DNA of 64,000 nt, from the NCBI GenBank assembly GCA_003020965.1, contig PXRL01000010.1:124001-188000 (forward strand), read 5' to 3'. The position numbers and the translations under genes were made by a program. Source of the DNA: Halobacteriales archaeon QS_4_69_225 (GTDB lineage Archaea > Halobacteriota > Halobacteria > Halobacteriales > Haloarculaceae). Position 1 is the first letter of the stretch, and the number at the start of each line of letters is the position of its first letter. The notes below the pieces were generated by a model that saw nothing but the letters and a program-made list of their open reading frames with translations, did not search any database and was not told the origin of the DNA. Below, one piece after another: positions 1 through 7,608 of the stretch.

Positions 1-570
1 ATTGAGCGACTCTACGACGACCGCGGTCGGAAGCGCGACCACGCCCGCGATGCCGCCGTCAAGCACGCCGCGGAGTGGCTGCTGGCGCGGAACGTCGACA
101 CCGTCTACGTGGGCGATCTCACCGACGTGCTCGACGCTCACTGGTCGACGTCGGTGAACGAAAAGACGCACAGCTTCTGGTCACACCGGCAGCTGCTCAA
201 TCGAATCGACCTCACGTTCGGGGATGTCGGGATCGATGTCGTGGAGGTGAGCGAGGCCGACTCGAGCAGTTCGTGTCCAGCCTGTAGGAGCGAGGCGGTG
301 CGTCGACAGGGTGACGAGTTCCGGTGTCAGGACTGCGAATTGGAGGCTCACAGCGATGTTGTTGGGGCGTGGAACGTACTGCAAGCCGAAGAGGGGCCGA
401 TGGCGCGGCCCGCCGTCCTGCGTGCTGGACGCTGCAGGGACGCATCCCCCGACGGGGGAGCGTACTGGGAGTGGAATGGCCACGAGTGGACACCCGCCGT
501 GTTCGGGGAACGCTCGCGGCCAGTCGACCGAACCAGCGTCGGCGAACCCGCAAGTTCACAGCCGGGGTGA
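1..570 (+). CDS. tnpB: TnpB-type RNA-guided endonuclease, C-terminal part (5' end outside window)
   Basis: The frame is open from the first base to a TGA at 568-570, so the gene starts upstream of the window. What is seen is the end of the nuclease core: two Cys pairs (CPAC and CQDC) forming the zinc finger, then an HSDVVGAWNVL stretch that supplies the last RuvC aspartate, then a roughly 70-residue tail rich in Pro, Arg and Ser. This order is that of IS200/IS605 (IS1341-group) TnpB proteins. In the family, TnpB uses an RNA derived from the element's right end to cut DNA and maintain the element. Whether this copy is complete cannot be judged. A typical right-end hairpin follows. Confidence 0.85.
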   Translation: MERLYDDRGRKRDHARDAAVKHAAEWLLARNVDTVYVGDLTDVLDAHWSTSVNEKTHSFWSHRQLLNRIDLTFGDVGIDVVEVSEADSSSSCPACRSEAVRRQGDEFRCQDCELEAHSDVVGAWNVLQAEEGPMARPAVLRAGRCRDASPDGGAYWEWNGHEWTPAVFGERSRPVDRTSVGEPASSQPG

Positions 571-594
571 TCAGACTGGCTGGATTGCCCACGG

Positions 595-630
595 AGGAAT
601 CCCACGACTGAGGTCGTGGGAGGACGTCAA
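595..630 (+). repeat. IS200/IS605-type right end with hairpin
   Basis: A 9-bp stem (TCCCACGAC / GTCGTGGGA) with a TGAG loop spans 600-621 and is followed by aggacgtcaa. The second element in this window ends in the same layout: a hairpin, then gaggaagtca. The shared ending GAGGA(A/C)GTCA marks the probable element boundary near 629. In TnpB systems this region also forms the scaffold end of the guide RNA, so the guide would be read from the sequence after about 630, which is the 3' end of the ammonium transporter gene. Confidence 0.75.
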
Positions 631-2369
631 ACCGCCGACTGGCCGCTCTCGCCGGTCCGGATCTGGTAGGCGCCCTCGACCGGGAGGATGAACACCTTGC
701 CATCGCCGGGCTCGCCGGTCTTGCCGGCCGCCTGGATGGCCTCGGCGACGTCCGCCGCGGGGATGTCCGCGACGATGCACTCGACTTTCACCTTCTGGTG
801 GAGGTCGACGCTGTACTCCTCGCCGCGCCACTGGCCCGTCTTTGCGGGCTGGGAGCCGCGGCCGGAGACGTTCGTCACCGTCAGCGACGGCGCGCCGACC
901 TCCGCGAGACCCTTCTTTACGTCCGAGAGCTTGTCCGGCCGGATGAACCCCATGACCATCTTGATGCCGCCGTCGTTGGCGACGCCGCCGTCGGGACGAA
1001 CGATGCCCTCGTCCTCGACGTAGCCGCCGTCGGTGGCGGTCGGGCCGCTGGAGCCGCGGCCGAACTCGGGGTAGGTGTTGGTGCCGTGCTCGGAGATGTC
1101 GAGTCCGCTCCGCTCGTGCTCCGGCGAGACCCGGGCCTGTCCGGAGAGCTTGAGCACGTACCAGACGACGGCGGTCGCGGTGAGCGTCCAGCCGCCGATG
1201 ATGACGACGCCGACGAGTTGGGCGACGAACTGTTGGAGCACGGACGAGAGGGTGAACACCTCACCCGGAAGCGCGGCCGGCAGCGCGACGAACGGCATCA
1301 GAAGTGCACCGAGCACGCCGGCACTGCCGTGGACGGGAAAGACCGCACAGACGTCGTCGATGCCGAGCCGCTCGGAGACGAAGTCGAAGACGATGGGCAG
1401 CTGGACGCCGGCGAGGATGCCGACGATGAAGGCGCCCAACCAGTGGGTCGTGTTCGTGATGGCGGTGATGGCCGCCAGCCCGGCGAGCATCCCGTTTGCG
1501 GTGTAGAGGGTGTCGACCTTGCCGGACCGAAGCAGCGAGACGGCCGCCGAGCCGACCGCGCCCATCGCCATCGCGATCGTCGTGGTCATGGCCGCCTGGC
1601 CGAGGGTGCCCTCTATGCCGGATCCACCGGTGTCGAAGGCGGCGGCGGTGCCGACGTTGAAGCCGTACCAGCCGAAACAGAGCATGAGCGTCCCGAGCAC
1701 CGCGAAGGTCATCGAGTGACCCGGGATGACGTTCACCGAGCCGTCGCCGTCGTACCGGTCCATCCGCGGGCCGAGGATAGCCGCCGCCGTCAAGCCGGCG
1801 ATACCGCCCATGCCGTGGACGATCATCCCGCCGGCGAAGTCGGCGAAGGCGGCCTGTTCGACCAGGGGAAGGGCCCCGGTGATCCGTGCGACGAGGCCGG
1901 TCGTCGCCCCCCCGGCGCCGTAGGCCCCCGCGGCCCAGGTGAACGCCGTGATGACGGGGTAGATGACCGCCGCCAACAGGAACGTGTACGTCATGTACGC
2001 CCGGAGCTTGGCGCGGCCGGCGACGGCGCCGGAGACGATGGTCGCGGCGGTCATCGCGAAGACGGCCCCGTAAAGCCAACCGACGTAGTTGCCGCTGCCG
2101 GCGGCCATCCCCTCGATGAAGCCGCCGCCCGACGCCAGCGCCTCGATGCCGGTGCCGATCACGAAGAACACCGTCACGCCGACAGCCCACGTCAGCATGT
2201 TCTTCGTCAGCTGGTTAGCGACGTTCTTCGAGCGGACCTGCCCCGACTCCAGCATCGCGAAGCCGGCGTGCATGAAGAAGATGAGGAACGTCACCGTCAG
2301 AATCCACGTCTCGTTGATGGCGGCCGTCATCTCCTCGGCGCTCGCCTGCAGTACTACTCCGTCGATCAT
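627..2369 (-). CDS. amt: Ammonium transporter fused to a C-terminal P-II (GlnK) domain
   Basis: This is a 580-residue protein. Residues 1 to about 436 are an Amt/Mep/Rh-type ammonium channel with the usual membrane helices, the two pore histidines (H185 in [10 protein letters not shown]347 in FPVHGSAG) and the classical cytosolic tail GLDISEHG. After a Gly/Asp-rich linker (about 437-469), residues 471-580 form a full P-II domain: [11 protein letters not shown] start, T-loop with RGEEYSVD (Y519 at the uridylylation position) and the C-terminal RTGE motif. In most haloarchaea amt and glnK are separate neighbours, and free GlnK trimers plug the channel when nitrogen is plentiful. Here each subunit carries its own P-II. 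The ATG has a GGAGG 8 nt upstream and overlaps the stop of a small ORF. The stop codon lies inside the flanking IS right end. Confidence 0.93.
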   Translation of the reverse strand: MIDGVVLQASAEEMTAAINETWILTVTFLIFFMHAGFAMLESGQVRSKNVANQLTKNMLTWAVGVTVFFVIGTGIEALASGGGFIEGMAAGSGNYVGWLYGAVFAMTAATIVSGAVAGRAKLRAYMTYTFLLAAVIYPVITAFTWAAGAYGAGGATTGLVARITGALPLVEQAAFADFAGGMIVHGMGGIAGLTAAAILGPRMDRYDGDGSVNVIPGHSMTFAVLGTLMLCFGWYGFNVGTAAAFDTGGSGIEGTLGQAAMTTTIAMAMGAVGSAAVSLLRSGKVDTLYTANGMLAGLAAITAITNTTHWLGAFIVGILAGVQLPIVFDFVSERLGIDDVCAVFPVHGSAGVLGALLMPFVALPAALPGEVFTLSSVLQQFVAQLVGVVIIGGWTLTATAVVWYVLKLSGQARVSPEHERSGLDISEHGTNTYPEFGRGSSGPTATDGGYVEDEGIVRPDGGVANDGGIKMVMGFIRPDKLSDVKKGLAEVGAPSLTVTNVSGRGSQPAKTGQWRGEEYSVDLHQKVKVECIVADIPAADVAEAIQAAGKTGEPGDGKVFILPVEGAYQIRTGESGQSAV

Positions 2370-2434
2370 ACCGCTCCCTCCGTACTACTGAACTCGTTTG
2401 AAAGCTCGTCCATGTTTGTGTATCTTTCGACCAT
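2366..2434 (-). CDS. Possible 22-residue leader ORF coupled to amt
   Basis: An ORF of 22 codons beginning [12 protein letters not shown] ends in a TGA that overlaps the amt ATG (ATGA), the classic arrangement for translational coupling. Its first and eighth codons are both ATG, each in an identical acaaacATGG context 21 bp apart. A TATA-like element (CAATATTTATG on this strand, about 2478-2488) would start the transcript near 2455, giving a short leader before the first ATG. No homologue is recognised. It may encode a small protein, tune translation of amt, or be a chance reading of a duplicated operator. Confidence 0.4.
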   Translation of the reverse strand: MVERYTNMDELSNEFSSTEGAV

Positions 2435-2571
2435 GTTTGTCGTCCGGCTCACGTGAAAGCGTGATGGAACACCACTACATAAATATTGGAGTTGAAGATA
2501 GAAAATACATTACCACGTCGGTGGACGCCCGTTCGGTATTGGGTACGATAATACGTGTATAAGGTCGTGAG
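2435..2571 (-). promoter_or_regulatory. AT-rich promoter region of amt
   Basis: This stretch is far richer in A+T than its surroundings. On the minus strand it contains CAATATTTATGTAG (TATA-like, about 2475-2488), about 110 nt from the amt ATG and about 45 nt from the small leader ORF. A second TATA-like ACCTTATAC lies near 2556. A perfect 10-bp direct repeat (ccatgtttgt on the plus strand at 2410-2419 and 2431-2440) sits between promoter and gene. A 21-bp spacing puts both copies on the same face of the helix. Regulation by nitrogen status is an inference from the gene controlled. Confidence 0.5.
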
Positions 2572-2685
2572 GTGTCAACTATTCCGGTAGCCGTCGGACC
2601 GATTCCTGGACACGCGTCGAACACGATGCGCACCAGGGCCCGTGCGCGGCGCGCTCCGCGTCGCGCGCGGCGAGGCCACGCGGGA

Positions 2686-3666
2686 CTACAGGCCGGCGGC
2701 GACGTCCTCGGCGAAGTACGTCAGGATGAGGTCGGCGCCGGCGCGTTTGATCGACAGCAGCGACTCGCGGGCGACGGCCTCGAGGTCCAGCCACCCCTTC
2801 TCGGCGGCGGCGTGCAGCATCGCGTACTCCCCGGAGACGTTGTAAGCGGCGACGGGGTGGTCGAACTCCCGCCGGACCGCCGCGACGACGTCGAGGTACG
2901 GCAGCGCCGGCTTGATCATCAGCACGTCGGCGCCCTGCTCAACGTCCAGTCGGACCTCCCGCACCGCCTCGCGGGCGTTGGCGGGGTCCATCTGGTAGTG
3001 CCGGCGGTCGCCGAAGGCGGGCGCGCCGTCGGTGGCGTCCCGGAACGGCCCGTAGAAGGCCGACTCGTACTTGGCGGCGTAGGACATCACCGGCACGTGT
3101 TCGTACCCGGCGGCGTCCAGCGCCTCCCGGACCGCGCCGACCACCCCGTCCATCATCCCCGAGGGGGCGACCATGTCGGCGCCGGCCTCGGCGTGGGAGA
3201 CCGCGACCCGCCGCAACGACTCGAGCGTCGCGTCGTTGTCGACGGTCAACTCGGGGTCCTCGCGGGCGCCTTCCTCGAGGACGCCGCAGTGACCGTGGTC
3301 GGTGTACTCGCACATGCAGACGTCGGTGACGACGTAGAGGTCGGTCGCGTCGGTGATGCGCTCGACGGCCCGCTGGACGACGCCGTCGTCGGCCCAGACG
3401 CGGCTGCCTTCGGCGTCCTTCGACGCGGGGACGCCGAACACCATCACGGCCTCGACGCCCGTCTCGGCCACCTCGCGGGCGCGGGCGACGCTCTCGGCGA
3501 CCGGAACGCGCTCGTGGCCCGGCATCGACTCGATTTCGACCCGCTCGTCGGTCGTCGCGTCGACGAACACCGGCGCGATGAGGTCCGACGCCCGCAGTTC
3601 GGTCTCGCTGACCAGCGACCGGACGCCGTCCGTCCGGAGCCGACGGGGGCGGTTCGTCAGTTCCAT
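2686..3666 (-). CDS. hemB: Delta-aminolevulinic acid dehydratase (porphobilinogen synthase)
   Basis: This 326-residue cytosolic enzyme joins two 5-aminolevulinate molecules into porphobilinogen for haem, sirohaem and cobamide synthesis. The cysteine cluster that binds catalytic zinc is visible (C117, C119, C127 in TDVCMCEYTDHGHCG). So are both Schiff-base lysines: K199 in SYAAKYESAFYGPF and K252 in MIKPALPYLDV. The length is normal for the family. The ATG at 3666 starts MELTNRPRRLR, the conserved N-terminus; longer in-frame extensions run into the upstream repeat and are basic and non-conserved. It is read alone, with a palindrome-rich spacer upstream. Confidence 0.96.
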   Translation of the reverse strand: MELTNRPRRLRTDGVRSLVSETELRASDLIAPVFVDATTDERVEIESMPGHERVPVAESVARAREVAETGVEAVMVFGVPASKDAEGSRVWADDGVVQRAVERITDATDLYVVTDVCMCEYTDHGHCGVLEEGAREDPELTVDNDATLESLRRVAVSHAEAGADMVAPSGMMDGVVGAVREALDAAGYEHVPVMSYAAKYESAFYGPFRDATDGAPAFGDRRHYQMDPANAREAVREVRLDVEQGADVLMIKPALPYLDVVAAVRREFDHPVAAYNVSGEYAMLHAAAEKGWLDLEAVARESLLSIKRAGADLILTYFAEDVAAGL

Positions 3667-3749
3667 GTCGGGGCTCGGGCCGCGTCCGGCAAAGGCGCGT
3701 CGCTCCCGGGCCCCCGTGGCGGCGGTGGTGTTCAGATGAGGATTCCGGA

Positions 3750-4350
3750 GTCCAGAAAGCCCTCGGCACTCTCGACTTCTGCTCGCGGGCCATGCGCGGC
3801 GCGACGCGCCGCGAATTCGAGGCGGTGGAACCGCCTCGCACGGCCCGCTCGCACGGCCCGAGGCGACTCCGTCGCCTCGCTGCCCGCGGCTCACGGCTCG
3901 CGGTGCTCACCGGCAGAGCGCCGCTCTGCCGAGCCCTCGCTCGCTTCACTCGCGAAGACGCCGTTCGCCGTCGAGGCGCTCCCTGCGGTCGTGCCTCGCT
4001 ACTGCTCGCTGTCGTTCGAGAGAGCGACGCTCTCTCGTGATGTTGCCAGAATCCGGCGGATTCTGGCCGCTTGCCGGACGTCGTCCGGCAATGTCGTCAG
4101 AACGCGGAGCGTTCTGACTGCAAGCGGGAAATCGAAGATTTCCCGCAATGACGAAAGACGCGTTGCGTCTTTCGAACCACGCTCCTCGGTCGCGTTGCTC
4201 CCTGTGGTGTCCTCGCGCGGCGCTGCCGCGCGAGCGGGCCGAGGGAAGCGCCGCGAACGTCCGGGTTCGCCGAGTGGGCGGCCGGTTCCACCGGCCGCCG
4301 TATAACGTGGCGGCTTCGCCGCCACGCAGCGCCTCGCCCTTTCAGTCCAC
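3750..4350. repeat. Intergenic array of about 13 short near-perfect palindromes
   Basis: Between hemB and the DedA gene (3667-4463) there is no convincing gene. Thirteen palindromes with 8-11 bp stems and 1- or 3-nt centres lie at 3795-3813, 3819-3837, 3859-3879, 3911-3931, 4017-4037, 4045-4067, 4071-4091, 4096-4118, 4124-4146, 4152-4174, 4212-4234, 4277-4299 and 4306-4326. Examples are CGCGGCGCG-A-CGCGCCGCG and GAGGCGGT-GGA-ACCGCCTC. The flanks read agaaagccctcgg (about 3759) and cctcgccctttcagt (about 4331), which resemble each other inverted. Part of the array (about 3817-4030) recurs at 41207-41418. ORFs through it are basic and low-complexity and were rejected. Confidence 0.8.
3817..4030 (+). 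repeat. Dispersed repeat family 1, copy A
   Basis: This stretch is nearly identical to 41207-41418 in the same orientation. The best-matched part starts at ctcgcacgg (3848) and runs to cgagagagcgacg (about 4029). By eye it differs at roughly one position in twelve. Shared landmarks are the cggcagagcg/cgctctgccg palindrome, ccctcgctcgcttcactcg and ctactgctcgctgtcg. Both copies lie 110-150 bp upstream of the start of a minus-strand gene (hemB here, a prenyl synthase there). No transposase or coding function is seen. Confidence 0.8.
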
Positions 4351-4463
4351 CAGGGTTCGGTTGGTCCCCCGGCAGAAACGGACCGGCTCGCCGGTGCTTA
4401 TCTGAACAGTACCGTGGCGGCACACGCAACGCATTTAACGCCCGTGGCCGTCCCGAGGAACGA

Positions 4464-5090
4464 ATGGCCGCCGCGCCCGCCGCCCGCCTCCGGACGCTCC
4501 TCGAACGGTACGTCCTCCATCTCGCCGCCGGGGTGACGCTCGCCTGTCTCGTCGCGGGCGTCTATCTCTTCGCCGTCGCCGACTCGGCGTTCGCCGAGCG
4601 GCTGCTGGACCGCTACGGCCTCGCGGCGCTGTTTTTGATCCTCGTCCTCGAGGGGGCGATGCTGTTGTACTTCGCGCCGAGCGAGGCGCTGGTGCCGGCC
4701 GGCGTGACGCTACTGGCCGACGGCCCCGACGACTACGCCACCGTCGCGGCCGTCATCGGCGTGGCGGTTCTCGGCGCGACGGTCGGGCAGTTCGCGCTGT
4801 TCACCGTCGCCAAGCGGGCCGGCCGGGAGTACCTCCTCTCGCGGTCGTGGTTCCGGGTCTCCGCGGACCGCCTCGAGCGGTTCGACGGCTGGTTCGAGCG
4901 GTGGGGCCCCGTCGCCGTCCCCGTCTCCAACGCGCTGCTGTTCACCCGCGGGATGCTCACCGTCCCGGCCGGCTTCGCCGACATGGACGACCGGACGTTC
5001 CTGCTGCTGTCGGCGCTGGGGACGCTGCTGTTCCAGACGTGGCTGGCGGCGCTGGCGTTGGTCGTCGGGGTTCGGCTGGAGGTCCTGTAG
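4464..5090 (+). CDS. DedA/VTT-family membrane protein
   Basis: The protein has 208 residues and about five hydrophobic segments. It resembles the DedA/SNARE-associated (VTT) family: FAPSEALVPAG near residue 70 recalls the E-x-x-x-P re-entrant motif, and SNALLFTRGMLTVPAG near 155 recalls the conserved R-x3-P/AG segment. DedA proteins are linked to lipid carrier flipping and membrane homeostasis in bacteria; the archaeal role is unknown. The ATG is chosen because a TATA-like catttaac lies about 28 nt upstream (4430-4437), as expected for a leaderless transcript. It is convergent with the next gene. Confidence 0.7.
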   Translation: MAAAPAARLRTLLERYVLHLAAGVTLACLVAGVYLFAVADSAFAERLLDRYGLAALFLILVLEGAMLLYFAPSEALVPAGVTLLADGPDDYATVAAVIGVAVLGATVGQFALFTVAKRAGREYLLSRSWFRVSADRLERFDGWFERWGPVAVPVSNALLFTRGMLTVPAGFADMDDRTFLLLSALGTLLFQTWLAALALVVGVRLEVL

Positions 5091-5122
5091 GCGACGCCCG
5101 CGCCGGCCCCCGCCGCGCCGGC

Positions 5123-5470
5123 TCAGAGGAACTCCCGGACCTCGGAGTACCACATGTCGTGGTGGTCGACGGCGTCGACCCGCCGCGCCACCTTCGCGGC
5201 GATGACGTGCCAGCACAGTTCGGTCGGGTCCTCGGGGTCGAGGTTGTAGTGGCTGTCCTCGCACTCGCAGCCGCCGTTCTCGACGACGTGCTCGTCGGAG
5301 TGGCCGACGACGACCGTGAAGTCGCGGTACCTCTTCACCCGCCGCTCGCCGACGGCCTCGATGGCGCGGACGCCGCGGTCGCCGTGGGTGGCGACGATGG
5401 CGTCGGCCGCGTCGCTGGTCAGCTCGCCGGCCGCCTCCAGTTCCGACTCCCATTCGTCGACCGCGGTCAC
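5123..5470 (-). CDS. Small SWIM-type zinc-finger-like protein
   Basis: A 115-residue acidic protein with [12 protein letters not shown] followed by [10 protein letters not shown], a CxC...CxH arrangement like a SWIM zinc finger. No other domain is seen. GTG at 5470 is preferred to the TTG at 5497 because the minus-strand TATA-like ACTTTTTGC lies at about 5493-5501, some 28 nt upstream of the GTG and on top of the TTG. It is divergent from trm1, with about 80 bp shared for both promoters. SWIM domains bind DNA or protein in other families; the function here is unknown. Confidence 0.7.
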   Translation of the reverse strand: MTAVDEWESELEAAGELTSDAADAIVATHGDRGVRAIEAVGERRVKRYRDFTVVVGHSDEHVVENGGCECEDSHYNLDPEDPTELCWHVIAAKVARRVDAVDHHDMWYSEVREFL

Positions 5471-5550
5471 ACCCGTCAATTGTGTCGCGTCGGGCAAAAA
5501 GTCGGCGTTCGAGCGAGTCGCTTTTCGGGGCTGCCGGCGAAGCCGACCCC

Positions 5551-6645
5551 ATGGAAGTCAGCGAGGGCGGCGTGACCGTCGCGGTGCCTGAAGAGCGCCA
5601 CGGCGCCAGCGAGGGCAGCGGCGACGGCGTCTTCTACAACCCTGTCCAGGAGCTGAACCGCGACGTCACGGTCGGCGTCCTCCGCGCGGTCGACTGCGAC
5701 AGCTACCTCGACGCGATGACCGCAAGCGGCGTCCGGGCCGTCCGGGCCGCCGACGCCGGCTACGACGTGACCGCCTGCGACGTCGACGAGGACGCGGTCG
5801 CCCTCGCCCGACGGAACCTCGAGCGGAACGGCCTCGACGGCGAGGTCCACCACCGGGACGTCAACGCCCACATGCACGAACACTACCACGACGTCGTCGA
5901 CCTCGATCCCTTCGGGACGCCAGTGCCGTTCGCCGACGCCGCGGTCCGGAGCGGCCGGGAGTACCTCTGCGTGACCGCGACCGACACAGCGCCGCTGTGC
6001 GGTGCCCACTTCGAGAGCGGCGTCCGCAGCTACGGCGCGGTACCGCGGAACACCGAGTTCCACGCCGAGATGGGCCTGCGGGTGCTGCTGTCGGCGCTGG
6101 TCCGGACGGCCGCCCGCTACGACGTCGCCGCCCGGCCCGTGCTGAGCCACGTCTCCAGCCACTACGTCCGGACCTACCTCCGGCTCGAGTCCGGTGCGCG
6201 CGCGGCCGACCGCCGCATCGAGGAGCTCGGCTACCTCGACCACTGCCAGCGGTGTCTGTGGCGCGACCACGAGGCGACGCTCGTCGCCGACCCGGTCGAG
6301 GAGTGCCCCAACTGCGGGGGGTCGACGTGGACCGCTGGCCCGGTGTGGCTCGGCCCGGCCCACGACGCCGGCTTCGTCCGCGAGGTCGCGGCGGCGATTC
6401 CCGACGGCTTCGGGACCGCGGCGGAGAGCCGCGGCCTGCTCGAAACGGTGGCCGACGAACTGCACGAGCCGACCCACTACGACCAGCACAGGCTGTACGA
6501 ACGGTGGAACGAGCCGGCGACGGCGATGGACGGCTTCCTCGCGGCGCTGCGGGCGGCGGGCTTCGACGCCTCCCGGACCCACTACGGCGGCACGACGTTC
6601 AAGACCAACGCCGACGTCGCCGCGATCCGCGAGGCCGTCGACTGA
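5551..6645 (+). CDS. trm1: tRNA (guanine(26)-N(2))-dimethyltransferase
   Basis: The 364-residue protein matches archaeal Trm1, which uses S-adenosylmethionine to make m2,2G at tRNA position 26. Visible landmarks are [12 protein letters not shown] near the start, the SAM-binding region [12 protein letters not shown], the catalytic [12 protein letters not shown] motif, and a C-terminal zinc ribbon (CQRCLWR ... CPNCGG). ATG at 5551 starts [14 protein letters not shown], typical of the family, and has a TATA-like gcttttc about 30 nt upstream. It stands alone, with the SWIM-like gene divergent. Confidence 0.95.
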   Translation: MEVSEGGVTVAVPEERHGASEGSGDGVFYNPVQELNRDVTVGVLRAVDCDSYLDAMTASGVRAVRAADAGYDVTACDVDEDAVALARRNLERNGLDGEVHHRDVNAHMHEHYHDVVDLDPFGTPVPFADAAVRSGREYLCVTATDTAPLCGAHFESGVRSYGAVPRNTEFHAEMGLRVLLSALVRTAARYDVAARPVLSHVSSHYVRTYLRLESGARAADRRIEELGYLDHCQRCLWRDHEATLVADPVEECPNCGGSTWTAGPVWLGPAHDAGFVREVAAAIPDGFGTAAESRGLLETVADELHEPTHYDQHRLYERWNEPATAMDGFLAALRAAGFDASRTHYGGTTFKTNADVAAIREAVD

Positions 6646-6789
6646 TACCGAGCACCGTACCCGTGTACGGCACGACCGGACCCGTTGTGTGGTCGATATC
6701 GAAGTGACGTGCAGTAGTCACGACGAAGCCCCGCGACGAGGGCTCCGGCGAGTCGCTTATGCCGGCACGGCGAGAACGGACGGACGAAC

Positions 6790-7587
6790 GTGTCAGTCAG
6801 AGAAGTAGTGCGCGAGGTGACCGCGGTCGCCCGCCGCGGGCAGGTGTCGATGCTCGCCGCCAGCCTGGCGTACTTCGGGCTCTCGTCGCTGCTTCCCTTC
6901 GTCTTTCTCGCGGCCGCGCTGCTGGCCTCGGCCGGCAGCGACGCCTGGATCGCCGTGGCGACCGAGGCCGCGGTCGCGGTGCTCGGCGAGGAACTCGGCA
7001 GCACCGCCGCCGAGTTGATCCTCTCCGCGGAGGTACGTCTTCCGAGTGCCGTCGTCGGAGTGGCGCTTCTGCTGTGGGGGACGCTCCGGCTGTATCGCAG
7101 CACGGACCGGGCGTTCGCGGCCGTCTACGGCGAGCGGAAGTCGGCGTCGATACTGGCGCGGTTCCGGGACGCCACGGTCGTCTTCGCGACGAACGCCGTC
7201 GCCATCGTGTTGGTCTGCGGGGTCGGGGTCTGGCTACCCAACAGCGGCGCCGTCCGTACGGGAGCCGCGCCGCTGCTCCTGCTGGTGGTGCTGGTCGCGG
7301 TCTTTCTCCCGATGTTCTACGTCTTTCCGACCCCGTCGGTGACGCTCCGGGAGATACTGCCGGGGACGGTTCTGGCCGCGACGGCGTGGGTGGCGGTGAG
7401 CGTCGGCTTTCGACTCTACGTCGGGGTGGCCCAGGCGGGCACCTACGGCGCGCTCGGCGCGCTCCTGCTGGCGTCGACGTGGCTCTACGTCGGTGCCGCC
7501 GCGACGCTGCTCGGGGCCGCCTACAACGCCGTCCTCGCCGACCGCGTGGACCCGGACGACGAGTGGGTTCCCACCGATTATATGTAG
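6790..7587 (+). CDS. YihY/BrkB family membrane protein
   Basis: The 265-residue protein has about six membrane helices and the family layout: a first helix starting MLAASLAYFGLSSLLPFVFL, a LLLWGTLRLYRSTDRAFAAVY segment, and the C-terminal YGALGALLLASTWLYVGAAATLLGAAYN helix. The family was once called RNase BN by mistake, and its true role is unknown. The GTG start is supported by a TATA-like gcttatgcc about 32 nt upstream (near 6758). A paralogous, internally shortened gene follows directly, and its promoter overlaps the end of this one. Confidence 0.85.
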   Translation: MSVREVVREVTAVARRGQVSMLAASLAYFGLSSLLPFVFLAAALLASAGSDAWIAVATEAAVAVLGEELGSTAAELILSAEVRLPSAVVGVALLLWGTLRLYRSTDRAFAAVYGERKSASILARFRDATVVFATNAVAIVLVCGVGVWLPNSGAVRTGAAPLLLLVVLVAVFLPMFYVFPTPSVTLREILPGTVLAATAWVAVSVGFRLYVGVAQAGTYGALGALLLASTWLYVGAAATLLGAAYNAVLADRVDPDDEWVPTDYM

Positions 7588-7600
7588 GGTTCACGCCTAC
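7576..7600 (+). promoter_or_regulatory. TATA box embedded in the 3' end of the upstream gene
   Basis: The last codons and stop of the YihY gene read gattatatgtag, which includes a good TATA element (ttatatg, centre about 7581). It lies 27-28 nt before the GTG at 7609, the distance for leaderless transcription. A 5-bp stem (gtagg/cctac, 7584-7600) follows directly. The downstream gene could therefore be transcribed independently despite the 21-bp gap. Confidence 0.6.
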
Positions 7601-7608
7601 CCCGCAGC

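Noticed and set aside
798-2456. 552-codon plus-strand frame opposite amt
   Set aside because: Antisense shadow of the amt-P-II gene caused by high-GC codon bias; the sequence is low-complexity Arg/Asp/Gly with no domain.
3667-3894. 76-codon N-terminal extension of HemB
   Set aside because: Basic, Arg/Ser/Gly-rich and non-conserved; the family start is at 3666.
2572-4305. 577-codon plus-strand frame opposite hemB and across the palindrome array
   Set aside because: Shadow of hemB continuing into repeats; no protein features, and basic composition.
3795-4326. CRISPR array
   Set aside because: The palindromes differ in sequence and are not separated by constant-length spacers; no direct repeats and no cas genes are present.
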